The notes beneath the pieces are model-generated. The model made no database searches. It was not told the origin of the DNA and worked only from the letters and a program-made list of their open reading frames with translations. Shown here piece after piece: positions 22,995-30,820 of a DNA stretch of 64,000 bases (its first letter is position 1; every line of letters starts with the position of its first letter). The position numbers and the translations under genes were made by a program. This DNA is from JACCTU01 sp963769665 (lineage in GTDB: Bacteria; Actinomycetota; Thermoleophilia; Gaiellales; Gaiellaceae): NCBI GenBank assembly GCA_963769665.1, contig CAVYMQ010000003.1:744001-808000 (forward strand). Direction: 5' to 3'.

Positions 22995-23765
22995 ATGCCG
23001 TACGCGGAGCTCGATCGCCTGAGGCTGTACTACGAGCGGGCCGGCAGCGGCGAGCCCGAACTGCTCTTCGTCCCCGGCTGGTGCTGCGATCACACTGCGT
23101 TCCGCCCGCAGTTCGAGCACTTTGCGCGCACGCACGCCGTCACCGCACTCGACCTCCGGGGTTGCGGTCAGAGCGACCGTCCGGAGGACGGCTATGAGAT
23201 TCCCGACTTGGCCGACGATCTTGCGCGATTCTGCGCCGAGGTCGGGATCGACCAGCCGGTTGTTGTCGGGCATAGCCTCGGCGGAATGATCGGGGTCGAG
23301 CTCGCGGCTCGCCATCCGACTGTGCCGCGCGCGCTCGTCCTCGTCGACCCAGGGCCGATCGACCCGCTCCCGGAGACTGTCAAGGGGTTCGAAGCGTTCG
23401 CGGAGCAGCTAGCGAGCCCGACGGGTGAGGAGGTCCGTCGCCTCTACGTACAGGACATGGGTGCGCGCGATGAAGAGCTGGCGCGGTGGATCGCCGAAAT
23501 GATGTGCGCCGTCCCGTTGCCGATCGCGACCGCAGTCATACGCGGAGTCAACGCCTGGAACGGCGTCGGTTCGCTCGCCCTCTGCGCCGTCCCGACCCTG
23601 CTGCTTCGTCCCGGACTCCACGCGAACCCGGAGGCCATTCGGTTGCGTGCAGTCAAGCCTGACCTGGAGGTGGGGATCACTGTTGGCGCCGGGCACTTTC
23701 ACCAACTCGAAGTTCCCGAGCAAGTGAACGCCATGATCGAACGCTTCCTCACGACCGCGCTCTAA
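22995..23765 (+). CDS. Alpha/beta-hydrolase fold protein
   Basis: The 256-residue protein follows the alpha/beta-hydrolase layout: oxyanion-hole region LLFVPGWCCDHTAF, DLRGCGQSDRP, nucleophile Ser in VVGHSLGGMIG (about residue 94), and the catalytic His in VGAGHFHQLEVP near residue 236. Acid residue candidates lie between. An N-terminal MPYAELDRLRLYYERAGSG is typical for esterase or epoxide-hydrolase-like members. The ATG lies 87 bp from the divergent cupin gene. The substrate is unknown. Confidence 0.87.
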   Translation: MPYAELDRLRLYYERAGSGEPELLFVPGWCCDHTAFRPQFEHFARTHAVTALDLRGCGQSDRPEDGYEIPDLADDLARFCAEVGIDQPVVVGHSLGGMIGVELAARHPTVPRALVLVDPGPIDPLPETVKGFEAFAEQLASPTGEEVRRLYVQDMGARDEELARWIAEMMCAVPLPIATAVIRGVNAWNGVGSLALCAVPTLLLRPGLHANPEAIRLRAVKPDLEVGITVGAGHFHQLEVPEQVNAMIERFLTTAL

Positions 23766-23859
23766 GCCCCAGCGAAACAACTCTGGTCGCACCATCAGCC
23801 CGTGCGCCAACTGGAGTCGGGACTGTCGGCGATCCATAACTCATCGCGATAATGGCCGC

Positions 23860-24327
23860 ATGGCGCTTCAACGGATGGACAACGTCGGCATCGTGGTGGA
23901 GTCGCTTGATGCCGCTATCGACTTTTTCGCCGAGCTGGGTCTCGAACTCGAAGGGCGAGCCATGATCGAAGGAGACTGGTCAGGGCGCGTCACTGGACTG
24001 CGCGACCAGCGCGTCGAGATCGCCATGATGCGTATGCCGGACGGCCACGGCAAGATCGAGCTCTCGCGCTTTCTCACGCCGCCTCCGGTCGCAGATCACC
24101 GGAACGCCCCGGTAAACGCCCTCGGCTACCTCCGCGTCATGTTCGCCGTGGATGACCTCGACGAAACGCTGGCCCGACTCCGCGAGCACGGCGCGCAGGT
24201 CGTCGACGAAGTCGTCCAATACGAGGACGTGTATCGGCTCTGCTACATCCGAGGCCCCGAGGGCATTCTCATCGGACTGGCCGAGCAAATCGGCGACGCC
24301 CAGAACGTGCTCGGGCGTGATTCGTGA
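23860..24327 (+). CDS. VOC-family protein (outside the suf array)
   Basis: The 155-residue VOC domain begins MDNVGIVVESLDAAIDFFAELGLELEG, with SGRVTGL and DGHGKIELSRFLTPP, then MFAVDDLDETLARLREHGAQ and VYRLCYIRGPEGILIGLAEQI, the standard glyoxalase-fold pattern with a terminal glutamate. It differs from the suf-linked VOC set and lacks the GVC-DPDGN motif. The ATG lies 6 nt after GATAAT, a good leaderless promoter. It is followed at 29 bp by a frameshifted acetyltransferase gene. Confidence 0.87.
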   Translation: MALQRMDNVGIVVESLDAAIDFFAELGLELEGRAMIEGDWSGRVTGLRDQRVEIAMMRMPDGHGKIELSRFLTPPPVADHRNAPVNALGYLRVMFAVDDLDETLARLREHGAQVVDEVVQYEDVYRLCYIRGPEGILIGLAEQIGDAQNVLGRDS

Positions 24328-24355
24328 ACGCCGGCCAAGGCGACTTCCTGGAACC

Positions 24356-24825
24356 GTGAACGTCTCGCTCAGGCCGCTCGAGGACGGGGATCTCGACGCG
24401 ATCTTTCAGCAAGCGACGGATCCGGAGTCGATCCGAATGGCCGCCTTCACGGCCAAGGATTGGACCGATCGCCGCGCGTTTCTCGACCGGATGTCGCGCC
24501 TGCGGGCCGACACAAGCGTCTCGAACCGAGTCATCGATGTCGACGGAGCAGTCACTGGAACGATCGCGTCCTTCCGAATCGACGATCAGCTCGAGGTGAC
24601 CTACTGGGTGGACCGAACGCTCTGGGGGAAAGGCATCGCGAGCGCAGCACTACAGATGCTTCTTGCCGAGACCGCCGAACGTCCGGTGTACGCTCGTGCG
24701 GCCTCGGACAACGTCGGTTCGCTTCGAGTACTGGAGAAGGCCGGGTTCCGAGCATTGGCGTCGACCGCGGCTTCGCACGCGGTCGCGGTGAGGAGATCGA
24801 GGAAACGATCCTGCGCCTCGACTGA
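24356..24825 (+). pseudogene. GNAT acetyltransferase (RimJ/RimL-like), single-base frameshift
   Basis: From GTG 24356 the frame encodes a GNAT domain: VSLRPLEDGDLDAIFQ, VDGAVTGTIASFRI, LEVTYWVDRTLWGKGIASAALQML (acetyl-CoA loop GKGIA) and VYARAASDNVGSLRVLEKAGF. At about 24750 the frame is lost. The expected ending SIGVDRGFARGRGEEIEETI follows in another frame and stops at 24825, as if one base were missing after TTCCG. Continuing in the original frame gives an unrelated Arg/Ser-rich tail to 24886. It is a real inactivation or a sequencing/assembly error. The substrate is unknown. Confidence 0.75.
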
Positions 24826-24902
24826 GGAAGGAACGGGGCTGTGGTCTGATCATGCGGAAGCTGATCGCGACAGCCGGCACCGCTAACCCAAGGAGAGTCG
24901 AG

Positions 24903-25436
24903 ATGGGAAAGCTGATTGCGACCACACAGGCCACGCTCGACGGCGTCATAGACCCGGTCGGCGAGTGGGTGCAGCCGGACGGCGACCACGGCGAGTACTC
25001 GTTCGAGCGGCAGGCGAGATCCAGCGGGCTGGTGCTGGGCCGCAAGACCTACGAGGGGCTGGCGGGGTACTGGCCGAGTCAGTCGGGCAGGTGGGCGGAC
25101 ATGGTCAACTCGATGCGGAAGTACGTCGGCTCCAACACCCTGTCCGGAGAGCTCGAGTGGAACGCGACCCTGCTCGAGGGGGACCTCCGAGACTCGATCC
25201 CGAAGCTCAAAGACGAGGTCGACGGTGACCTCTTCATGCACGGGAGCGGCGAGTTCGCGTACGCCCTCGCCGAACAGGGCCTGGTCGACGAGTACGAGAT
25301 CTACTTGAACCCTCTCGTCTGGGGCAAGGGGAACGTCCACGTGCTCGGAGACAGGGGAACCGTGTGGATGGAGCTCGACGACGTGAAGCGGTTCGACTCT
25401 GGAGTCGTGCTTCTGACCTACCTCCCGAAGTCTTGA
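24903..25436 (+). CDS. RibD C-terminal/DHFR-like reductase family protein (copy 1)
   Basis: The 177-residue protein starts at ATG 24903 with ribosome site AAGGAGAG. It has the DHFR-like fold of the RibD-C family: LIATTQATLDGVIDPVGEW, LVLGRKTYEGLAGYWPS, LFMHGSGEFAYALAEQGLVDEYEIYLNPLVWGKG, ending FDSGVVLLTYLP. The conserved RKTYE and G-S-G positions fit NADPH binding. It is one of three such genes in 8 kb. A 51-bp upstream in-frame segment repeats its 5' end (MRKLIAT versus MGKLIAT). Confidence 0.87.
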   Translation: MGKLIATTQATLDGVIDPVGEWVQPDGDHGEYSFERQARSSGLVLGRKTYEGLAGYWPSQSGRWADMVNSMRKYVGSNTLSGELEWNATLLEGDLRDSIPKLKDEVDGDLFMHGSGEFAYALAEQGLVDEYEIYLNPLVWGKGNVHVLGDRGTVWMELDDVKRFDSGVVLLTYLPKS

Positions 25437-25449
25437 CTGCGGCTGGGCA

Positions 25450-25779
25450 CTAGTACCGGAAGCGCGCTGTGCCGTCCTCGTAGACGTGTACCGCGAAGTC
25501 GCGCTCGACTCGCGACCCGTCAAGGAGAAGCAAGCTCACACCGCGCTGCCACAGCTGTTCCCAGGTCTCCTGCCACGCGTCGACGTCGAACGGTTCCGGT
25601 GACTCGGTGAGCGCACGTTCGCGTCGGAAGAGCGGCTCGACTTCTCCGAACGCCTCAGTCGTCGTGATCCGACTCACGAACCAGCGAACCCTCCATGCCT
25701 TTGACCACGGCATGTCCGGCTGAATGTCTTCGAGGCGAGCGATCACCCGGTCACCGAGCATCAAGACGGCTGTTTCCAC
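25450..25779 (-). CDS. Hypothetical 109-residue protein
   Basis: Start at GTG 25779, 7 nt after TAGGGT (leaderless pattern); GTG 25788 is an alternative. The sequence VLMLGDRVIARLEDIQPDMPWSKAWRV, then PLFRRERAL and WQETWEQLWQRGVSLLLLDGSRVERDFAVHVYEDGTARFRY, is mixed alpha/beta, acidic and without cysteine pairs or membrane helices. I do not recognise the family. It converges on the RibD-C gene at 13 bp and diverges from a cupin gene. Confidence 0.6.
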   Translation of the reverse strand: METAVLMLGDRVIARLEDIQPDMPWSKAWRVRWFVSRITTTEAFGEVEPLFRRERALTESPEPFDVDAWQETWEQLWQRGVSLLLLDGSRVERDFAVHVYEDGTARFRY

Positions 25780-25853
25780 GCTCGCCACCCTAGACTGACG
25801 CAGCGCACGCGCTGGGGCGGGCGTCGCCGGCGGCGACTCGAGACGGAGGACCC

Positions 25854-26474
25854 ATGCACCGCTTGAACTTCCTGGCCGATGAGCCCTGGGACGAGCAGAA
25901 CGACGACGATCGGACGCGCGTTCGGTGGTTCGGACACGCGTTTGGAGCGGACATCCTCGGAGCCTCTCTGCGCGAGCTTCTGCCGGGCTCGCCAGGAGGG
26001 CCGTTGCACATGCACTACGGCGTGGAGGAGATGTTCTTCGTCCTCGACGGCACACCGACCGTTCGCACTCCGGAGGCCGAAGAGCAGCTCTCACCCGGAG
26101 ATGTCGTGTACTTCCCTGAAGGCCCAGACGGGTTGCACGACTTCTCGAACCCGACCGACGAGCCGGTTCGGCTGCTCGCCGTCTCCTCGAAGCGGTTTCC
26201 GGATGTCGTCGCGTACCCGGAGCAGGGGTACGCATGGGTGGCGACCCGCCACCCCGAGCGTCCGGTGCCCGAAGACGGCGACAGCGGAGTCATCGCTCGG
26301 TTCGACCTACCCCGGGTCAGTGACTCGAACGTCCCTGCCCGCGCGAGATCTAGCAGGGAGCTCGATCAAACGCCACGTCTGGGCTCATCCCTCTCGCACC
26401 TTCGGAGAGCGGTCGAAGCGCCTGCGCTGCCCGTGTGGCGCGACCGGGCCTTGGATCGGTGCCGACGAAGATGA
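25854..26474 (+). CDS. Cupin-domain protein (accessory cluster, copy 2)
   Basis: The 206-residue product has a single cupin in residues 1-150: LHMHYGVEEMFFVLDGTPTVRTPEAEE (H-x-H, E) and GDVVYFPEGPDGLHDFSNPTDEPVRLLAVSS. The start is ATG 25854 after GGAGGACC. After about residue 155 the composition turns Arg/Ser-rich and the last 125 bp overlap the convergent lipoprotein gene. The natural C-terminus may therefore be shorter, with the tail produced by a lost stop or frameshift. The cupin part is sound; the tail is doubtful. Confidence 0.75.
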   Translation: MHRLNFLADEPWDEQNDDDRTRVRWFGHAFGADILGASLRELLPGSPGGPLHMHYGVEEMFFVLDGTPTVRTPEAEEQLSPGDVVYFPEGPDGLHDFSNPTDEPVRLLAVSSKRFPDVVAYPEQGYAWVATRHPERPVPEDGDSGVIARFDLPRVSDSNVPARARSSRELDQTPRLGSSLSHLRRAVEAPALPVWRDRALDRCRRR

Positions 26475-26763
26475 CGACCGTGACACGCCCACCGCACAAC
26501 CTGTGCTGAAGCTCCAGAGGCGGTGGACATCCTCCAGCGCTGGATGGCTTGCATGTTCCGTAGAAGAGGGCGGCAACGCCACCCTCATACGTCTGCACGT
26601 TCGAAAGACGTAGTCCGTCGAACGAACGGCCGACGTAGTAGTAGGGCTCATGAGCGTCTTCGAGCTCGGCGAGGTTCGGAGTGCTCTCACCGTCCGACGC
26701 GCACGCCGTGAGTGAAGTAGCGCAGGCGAGGCATGCGACGACGAAGACAGCCGATCGACGCAC
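26350..26763 (-). CDS. Short lipoprotein of an actinobacterial secreted family, internally shortened
   Basis: From GTG 26763 this is 137 residues: a lipoprotein signal (RRSAVFVVACLACATSLTAC, lipobox Cys near residue 21), then YYYVGRSFDGLRLSNVQTYEGGVAALFYGTC and SSAGGCPPPLELQ, features I associate with a common actinobacterial lipoprotein family. The middle region expected between PPPLELQ and the conserved VTVVIF...ALRPL ending seems missing, so this looks like an in-frame deletion derivative. It overlaps the convergent cupin gene by 125 bp and follows the frameshifted cupin by 4 bp. Confidence 0.6.
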   Translation of the reverse strand: MRRSAVFVVACLACATSLTACASDGESTPNLAELEDAHEPYYYVGRSFDGLRLSNVQTYEGGVAALFYGTCKPSSAGGCPPPLELQHRLCGGRVTVVIFVGTDPRPGRATRAAQALRPLSEGARGMSPDVAFDRAPC

Positions 26764-26767
26764 CGCC

Positions 26768-27234
26768 CTATCCCTCGCCGTCCCAGTAATCGACGCCACT
26801 CGTCCGCCTGACGATGAGGTCGTCGTCGTCATTGCCCGTCCAGATGGCGATCTTGCCGCTGTCCGGATAGACGCTCGCGGCGACCTTACTGGTGTTCGAG
26901 AACATCAGCACGCGAGCCGTTGCGTCCCCGTCATTACGCACCGCGTGTGCGCCACCCGGTCCCGGCGGAAGAAGACGACGTCCCAAGGCTCGAGCTCGTC
27001 CTCGCCTTCCGGATGGCGCAGCGTCGGCCTGCCGGCGAGTACCAGCAGCCACTCCTCCTCCGGGTTCTCGTAGTGGTACGGGCCGATCGCCTGGCCCGGC
27101 GGCAACTCGTACACGCTCATCCCGGTGCCGGCTGCGCCCAAGAGCGCGCCGAACCGCGCGATGCCCGGGCGGAAACCCTCCGGAAAGTCGGGGAAGTACC
27201 TGAACTCGGGCACGTCGATGTTGATCCTCTGCAC
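26768..27234 (-). pseudogene. Cupin-domain gene with single-base frameshift (copy 3)
   Basis: From GTG 27234 the frame gives INIDVPEFRYFPDFPEGF, the cupin motif PYHYENPEEEWLLVLAGRPTL and GEDELEPWDVVFF. Then it shifts at about 26967, where TTCTTCCGCCGGGACC lacks one C. The true continuation PGPGGAHAVRNDGDATARVLMFS, followed by the tail SGKIAIWTGNDDDDLIVRR ending YWDGEG, is in the next frame and stops at 26768. Restoring one C gives a protein co-linear with the cupin at 22444-22908. It is genuine decay or an error in a C/G run. Confidence 0.75.
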
Positions 27235-27321
27235 GCTCCTGACTCCTCTCGGTCCGGACTACCTCCAATGAGACTTCGCGATGCCGGCAAAGTCATCGAC
27301 GCGTTTCAGTAGCATCGCGCC

Positions 27322-27984
27322 GTGCGCGAGTTGCGTCCGGGGCTTTGGCACTGGCAAGCACCGCACCCGGGCTGGCGGGACACCGAGCCGTGGGACAAGA
27401 ACGTGTCGTCCTACGCGATCGACGACGGGGAGCGGCTGCTGCTCTTCGACCCGCTCGAGGTGCCGGACGAGCTCGTCGAGCGCGCCGCCGGCCGCGAGAC
27501 GGCGATCGTGCTCACCGCGCCGTGGCATGAGCGCGACGCGGAGAGCCTGGTCGAACGGCTCGGCGCGCCCGTCTACACGCCGCTGCCCGACAGCGCGCAA
27601 TTCCTCATGGACACGTACGGCCTCACCGCCGAGCAGGCCGGCGACGGCAGTCCCGACGTCGTTTGGCTGCTCCGCGAGAACAAGGGCGAGGCACGCCCGT
27701 ACGCGGCCGGTGAGCGCCTGCCGTTCGGAGCCGACGTGTTCCACGGGCACAAGACGAACGACACCGTGCTCTGGTTGGAGAGCCACGGTGCGGTGATCTC
27801 CGGCGACACGCTCGTCGACTTCGGCCAGGGGCTCGAGATCAACGAGCGGTGGCTTCCGCCCGGCGTGACGCGCGAGAAGGTCGCCACAGGACTGCGCCCA
27901 CTCCTTGCAGTCCCGGTCGAGCATGTGCTTGCAACGCACGGCGGCCCGTTCGACCGGGCTGCCCTCGAGCGCGCGCTGTCCTAG
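27322..27984 (+). CDS. Metallo-beta-lactamase-fold hydrolase-like protein (divergent)
   Basis: The 220-residue protein starts at GTG 27322, 6 nt after TAGCAT. It has the MBL topology: NVSSYAIDDGERLLLFDPLEVPDEL, then AIVLTAPWHERDAESLVERLG in the metal loop, VFHGHKTNDTVLWLESHGAVISGDTLVDFG, and VLATHGGPFDRAALERAL. The canonical HxHxDH is reduced to WHERDAE, so metal binding and activity are doubtful. It ends 1 bp before the convergent RibD-C gene. The role is unknown. Confidence 0.78.
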   Translation: MRELRPGLWHWQAPHPGWRDTEPWDKNVSSYAIDDGERLLLFDPLEVPDELVERAAGRETAIVLTAPWHERDAESLVERLGAPVYTPLPDSAQFLMDTYGLTAEQAGDGSPDVVWLLRENKGEARPYAAGERLPFGADVFHGHKTNDTVLWLESHGAVISGDTLVDFGQGLEINERWLPPGVTREKVATGLRPLLAVPVEHVLATHGGPFDRAALERALS

Positions 27985-27985
27985 A

Positions 27986-28546
27986 TCACGTCCGGCTCCG
28001 GTAGCGGAGAAACACGGTGCCGTTGCGGAGCCGGCGTTCGTCCACCAGCTCAAGGTCGCTGCGGCCAGCGTCCGGCAGGGCGCGCTTGCCGGCTCCGACG
28101 ACGACGGGCACGACGAAGAGCTGGTACTCGTCGACCAACCCGGCTTTGATCGCCTGTGCGGCGAGCTCGGGGCCGCCGACGGCGAGATCGTGGGTGGACC
28201 GTGCCTTCAGCTCCCGGATGCCCTCGACGTCGAAGTCGTGCTCGATCCGAGTCCTGGCGGTGCGCGCCGTCTCGAGCGTCCTCGAGAAGACGACCTTGTC
28301 CGCGCCCTGCCAGAGCTGGGTGAACTCCTGCACGTAGGACGGCTGCTCGTCGAGGCTCGGCGGATCGTCCCAGTACGCCAGCACCTCGTACATCCGGCGC
28401 CCGAGGAGATAGGTGCCGACCGGCCGCGCGAGGTCGTTGACGAACGTGTGGACCTCTTCGTCGGGCTCGGCCCAGTCGAACTTGCCATTCTCGTCTGCGA
28501 TGTAGCCGTCGAGCGAGCCGATCGTCGAGTAGATCAGGCTGCCCAT
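27986..28546 (-). CDS. RibD C-terminal/DHFR-like reductase family protein (copy 2)
   Basis: The 186-residue protein begins LIYSTIGSLDGYIADENGKFDWAEPDEE and has TYLLGRRMYEVLAYWDDPP, KVVFSRTLETA, the glycine-rich DLAVGGPELAAQAIKAGLVDEYQLFVVPVVVGAGKRALP, and the ending LRNGTVFLRYR. This is the standard yyaP/RibD-C layout with the R-R-x-Y-E and GGPEL segments for the pyridine nucleotide. ATG start. It converges on the MBL-like gene and diverges from a cupin gene at 47 bp. Confidence 0.88.
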   Translation of the reverse strand: MGSLIYSTIGSLDGYIADENGKFDWAEPDEEVHTFVNDLARPVGTYLLGRRMYEVLAYWDDPPSLDEQPSYVQEFTQLWQGADKVVFSRTLETARTARTRIEHDFDVEGIRELKARSTHDLAVGGPELAAQAIKAGLVDEYQLFVVPVVVGAGKRALPDAGRSDLELVDERRLRNGTVFLRYRSRT

Positions 28547-28593
28547 GGTTCAGGAGATGATACGAACCGCGCGCCGACACCGAGGAGGACGAA

Positions 28594-29136
28594 ATGCCCG
28601 TCAACGAAGCAAGCTCGGAGGAGACCCCGTACGGCCGCTACATCACGTCAGGCGGTTGGTTCGTGCTCAACCTCGGCGATGCGCTCGCCGTGCGAAACGA
28701 AGAGAAAGGCGGCGCGGAGTATCCGCTCGAGCCGCGGGCGTCGCCGTTCGGCGACTTCGGCGTCAACGTCCGCGTTCTGTCGCCGGGCGAGCCGAACGCG
28801 CTCTACCACTCGGAGGGCGCCCAGGAGGGGTTCCTCGTGCTGTCGGGCGCGTGCACGCTGATCGTCGAGGAGGAGGAGCGGCCGTTGCGGCAGTGGGACT
28901 ACTTCCATTGCCCGGCCGACACGCGCCACGTGTTCGTCGGTGCCGACGACGGCCCGTGCGCCATTCTCATGATCGGCTCGCGGCCCGAAGCCGAGACGCT
29001 GCTGTACCCGGTGAGCGATGTCGCGGCGAAGTACGGTGCGTCCGCCGCGAAGCAGACCGACTCGGGGGACGAGGCGTACGCGGACTGGCCGGGCGAGTAC
29101 GTGCCGGTTCGCCTTCCGTGGCCGCTCGAGGCGTAG
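28594..29136 (+). CDS. Cupin-domain protein (accessory cluster, copy 4)
   Basis: The 180-residue protein has ribosome site GGAGG. Cupin motif 1 is LYHSEGAQEGFLVLSGACTLIVEEEERPL and motif 2 is WDYFHCPADTRHVFVGADDGPCAILMIGSR. The residues match the cupin barrel but a Ser replaces the second His of motif 1. The tail contains KYGASAAKQTDSGDEAYADWPGE, again acidic at the end as in the other copies. The reaction is unknown. Confidence 0.85.
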   Translation: MPVNEASSEETPYGRYITSGGWFVLNLGDALAVRNEEKGGAEYPLEPRASPFGDFGVNVRVLSPGEPNALYHSEGAQEGFLVLSGACTLIVEEEERPLRQWDYFHCPADTRHVFVGADDGPCAILMIGSRPEAETLLYPVSDVAAKYGASAAKQTDSGDEAYADWPGEYVPVRLPWPLEA

Positions 29137-29167
29137 AGTCTGGTGAACTCTCGACCAGGAGGCAGAC

Positions 29168-29452
29168 ATGCCGCTCGCACGAGTTGTGGCCTTTGATGGC
29201 GTAGACAGCGACCGAATGGCGCAGATGAAGAGCGAGATGGAGGGGAGCGAGCGGCCGGAGAACGTGCCGGCCAAGGAAATCGTCGTTCTTCACGATCCCG
29301 AAGCGGACAAGTCACTCGTGATCCTCTTCTTCGAGAACGAGGCCGACTACAAGACCGGCGACGAAACGCTGAGCGCGATGCCGGCCGGCGACACTCCGGG
29401 CCAGCGCACGTCCGTCGCGAAGTACCAGGTCGCGTTCCGCATGGCCGACTAG
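29168..29452 (+). CDS. Small ferredoxin-fold protein, antibiotic-biosynthesis-monooxygenase-like
   Basis: The 94-residue protein has ribosome site AGGAGGC. The pattern LARVVAFDGVDSDRMAQMKSEMEGSER, EIVVLHDPEADKSLVILFFENEADY, then SVAKYQVAFRM fits a single ferredoxin-like alpha/beta unit, as in dimeric ABM/stress-responsive A/B barrel proteins. No cofactor motif is visible. It is 4 bp from the stop of the convergent YCII gene. The family assignment is by pattern and moderate. Confidence 0.65.
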   Translation: MPLARVVAFDGVDSDRMAQMKSEMEGSERPENVPAKEIVVLHDPEADKSLVILFFENEADYKTGDETLSAMPAGDTPGQRTSVAKYQVAFRMAD

Positions 29453-29456
29453 CTCG

Positions 29457-29807
29457 TCAGTTCCCCCAGAACGGCCTGACCTCGATCGTCCCCATCTGCG
29501 CGACGGGGTGGCCCGCCGCGATCTCGACGGCTTCCTCCAGGCTGTCGCACTCGATGATGTCGAACCCGCCGACCGCCTCCTTCGTCTCGACGAACGGGCC
29601 GTCGCTGACGATCGCCTTGCCGTCCCGGACGCGCACGGAGCGCCCACGGCGCGGTGGCGCCAGCTGGTCGCCGGTGACCCAGCGCCCTCGAGCCTGGAGG
29701 TCGTCCAGCCAGGGAAAGCTCTCCTCTTCCGGCGTGTCGTTCGGGCCGGGCTCGGTCTGACCGTCCATCTTCTCGGTGTCCCAACAGACCAGCATCAGGT
29801 ACTTCAT
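29457..29807 (-). CDS. YCII/DGPF-domain protein
   Basis: The 116-residue protein starts with ATG behind GAGAGGGGACG. It has KYLMLVCWDTEKM, then ARGRWVTGDQLAPPRRGRSVRVRDGKAIVSDGPFVETKEAVGGFDIIECDSLEEAVEIAAGHP, including the diagnostic SDGPFVETKE motif, and ends VEVRPFW-like. These small ferredoxin-fold proteins often accompany ECF sigma factors in actinobacteria. No sigma gene is next to it here. Confidence 0.92.
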   Translation of the reverse strand: MKYLMLVCWDTEKMDGQTEPGPNDTPEEESFPWLDDLQARGRWVTGDQLAPPRRGRSVRVRDGKAIVSDGPFVETKEAVGGFDIIECDSLEEAVEIAAGHPVAQMGTIEVRPFWGN

Positions 29808-29902
29808 CGTCGTCCCCTCTCGTTCGGTCCGGTAACAGCCTTACCCATGCACGACGAACGCGCAGGGGCCAGATCGACACTTTGGTGTCGTAGACTCGCC
29901 CT

Positions 29903-30325
29903 GTGAATCCACGCGTCAACACGGTCCTCCGCGTGCTCGGGATCGGCGCCCTGGTCGCCGGCGGGATCGTCGTCGCGCTCGCGGCGCTCCTCGTCGTGCT
30001 CCTGATCGGCCCGGTGATCTTCTGGCTCGCGTGGAACGTGCTCGACTTCGCGTCGGCCGTGGGTCTTCCCGAGTTGGGCTTCTGGGGCATCGTTCTCGCG
30101 ACGCTGTTCCTGGTCATCGGTTGGTTCGGCAAGGTCGTGATCACGGCCTTCGTCTTCCTGGTCGAGCCTTCCTGGTTCAGCGGGTCGGCTGAAGTCCACT
30201 GGCCGGAGCCGACGTTCAGCAACTTCGTCGCCGTCGTTCTGCTCGCCTTGCTCGCGTCGCGGCCGCATGCGCACGCGCACGAGCGCACGCGCCGCAGGAA
30301 CGACCACGTCATCGTCAGTTCTTAG
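29903..30325 (+). CDS. Hypothetical membrane protein, about four hydrophobic segments
   Basis: The 140-residue protein starts at GTG 29903, 6 nt after TAGACT. Hydrophobic stretches at about 9-35, 36-50, 58-90 and 106-118 (VLGIGALVAGGIVVALAAL, VLLIGPVIFWLAW, FWGIVLATLFLVIGWFGKVVITAFVFLV, FVAVVLLALLASR) mark it as membrane-bound. The C-terminus is a His/Arg-rich tail. I do not recognise the family. It overlaps the stop of the convergent AAA kinase by 4 bp. Confidence 0.7.
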   Translation: MNPRVNTVLRVLGIGALVAGGIVVALAALLVVLLIGPVIFWLAWNVLDFASAVGLPELGFWGIVLATLFLVIGWFGKVVITAFVFLVEPSWFSGSAEVHWPEPTFSNFVAVVLLALLASRPHAHAHERTRRRNDHVIVSS

Positions 30326-30786
30326 CGCTGGCCGATCGCGACCAGCGCGTCGACGACGTCGTCGAGTGGCCGGCTCGCATCGAGCTCGTGGGTGCAGGTC
30401 GCTCGGAGCAGTGGCTCCACCGTTTCGAGGTGGAAGCCGATCAGGTCGAGCTCCCCAGGCCCCTTGCCGTAGTCGTTCGTCGTCCTGTTCGCCACGCGCT
30501 CGAGGATCACCTCGAGGGGAGCGCTGAGCAGCACGACCGCGTCGAAGCGGTCGTAGAACCTCCCCTGGTTCGACATGCAGCCCGACACGAAGAGGACGTC
30601 GTCCTCCTGCGACGCCAGGAGCTCCGCGATGCGGTCCTCCCGCCAGAGCCACTCACCTGCAGCGGGGATCCACTCGCTCCAGGCGGGCGAGTCCGTGTCG
30701 ACGACCCGGAAGCCGCGCCGGCCGAGCTCGTCCAATGCCGTGGACTTGCCCGTTCCCGACATGCCGGTGACCAGCACGTTCGCCAC
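30322..30786 (-). CDS. P-loop AAA/shikimate-kinase-like small kinase
   Basis: The 154-residue protein starts at GTG 30786, 6 nt after TACTGT. Walker A is VLVTGMSGTGKSTALDELG at the N-terminus; VVDTDSPAWSEWI, the DDVLFVSGCMSNQGRFYDRFDAVVLLSAP Walker B-like segment, and ILERVANRTTNDYGKGP lid region follow. This resembles P-loop nucleotide/small-molecule kinases found beside other accessory genes. The acceptor substrate is unknown. Confidence 0.85.
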   Translation of the reverse strand: MANVLVTGMSGTGKSTALDELGRRGFRVVDTDSPAWSEWIPAAGEWLWREDRIAELLASQEDDVLFVSGCMSNQGRFYDRFDAVVLLSAPLEVILERVANRTTNDYGKGPGELDLIGFHLETVEPLLRATCTHELDASRPLDDVVDALVAIGQR

Positions 30787-30820
30787 CTCCGGACAGTAAT
30801 CGCCGCGGTAGGTTCCGGAG

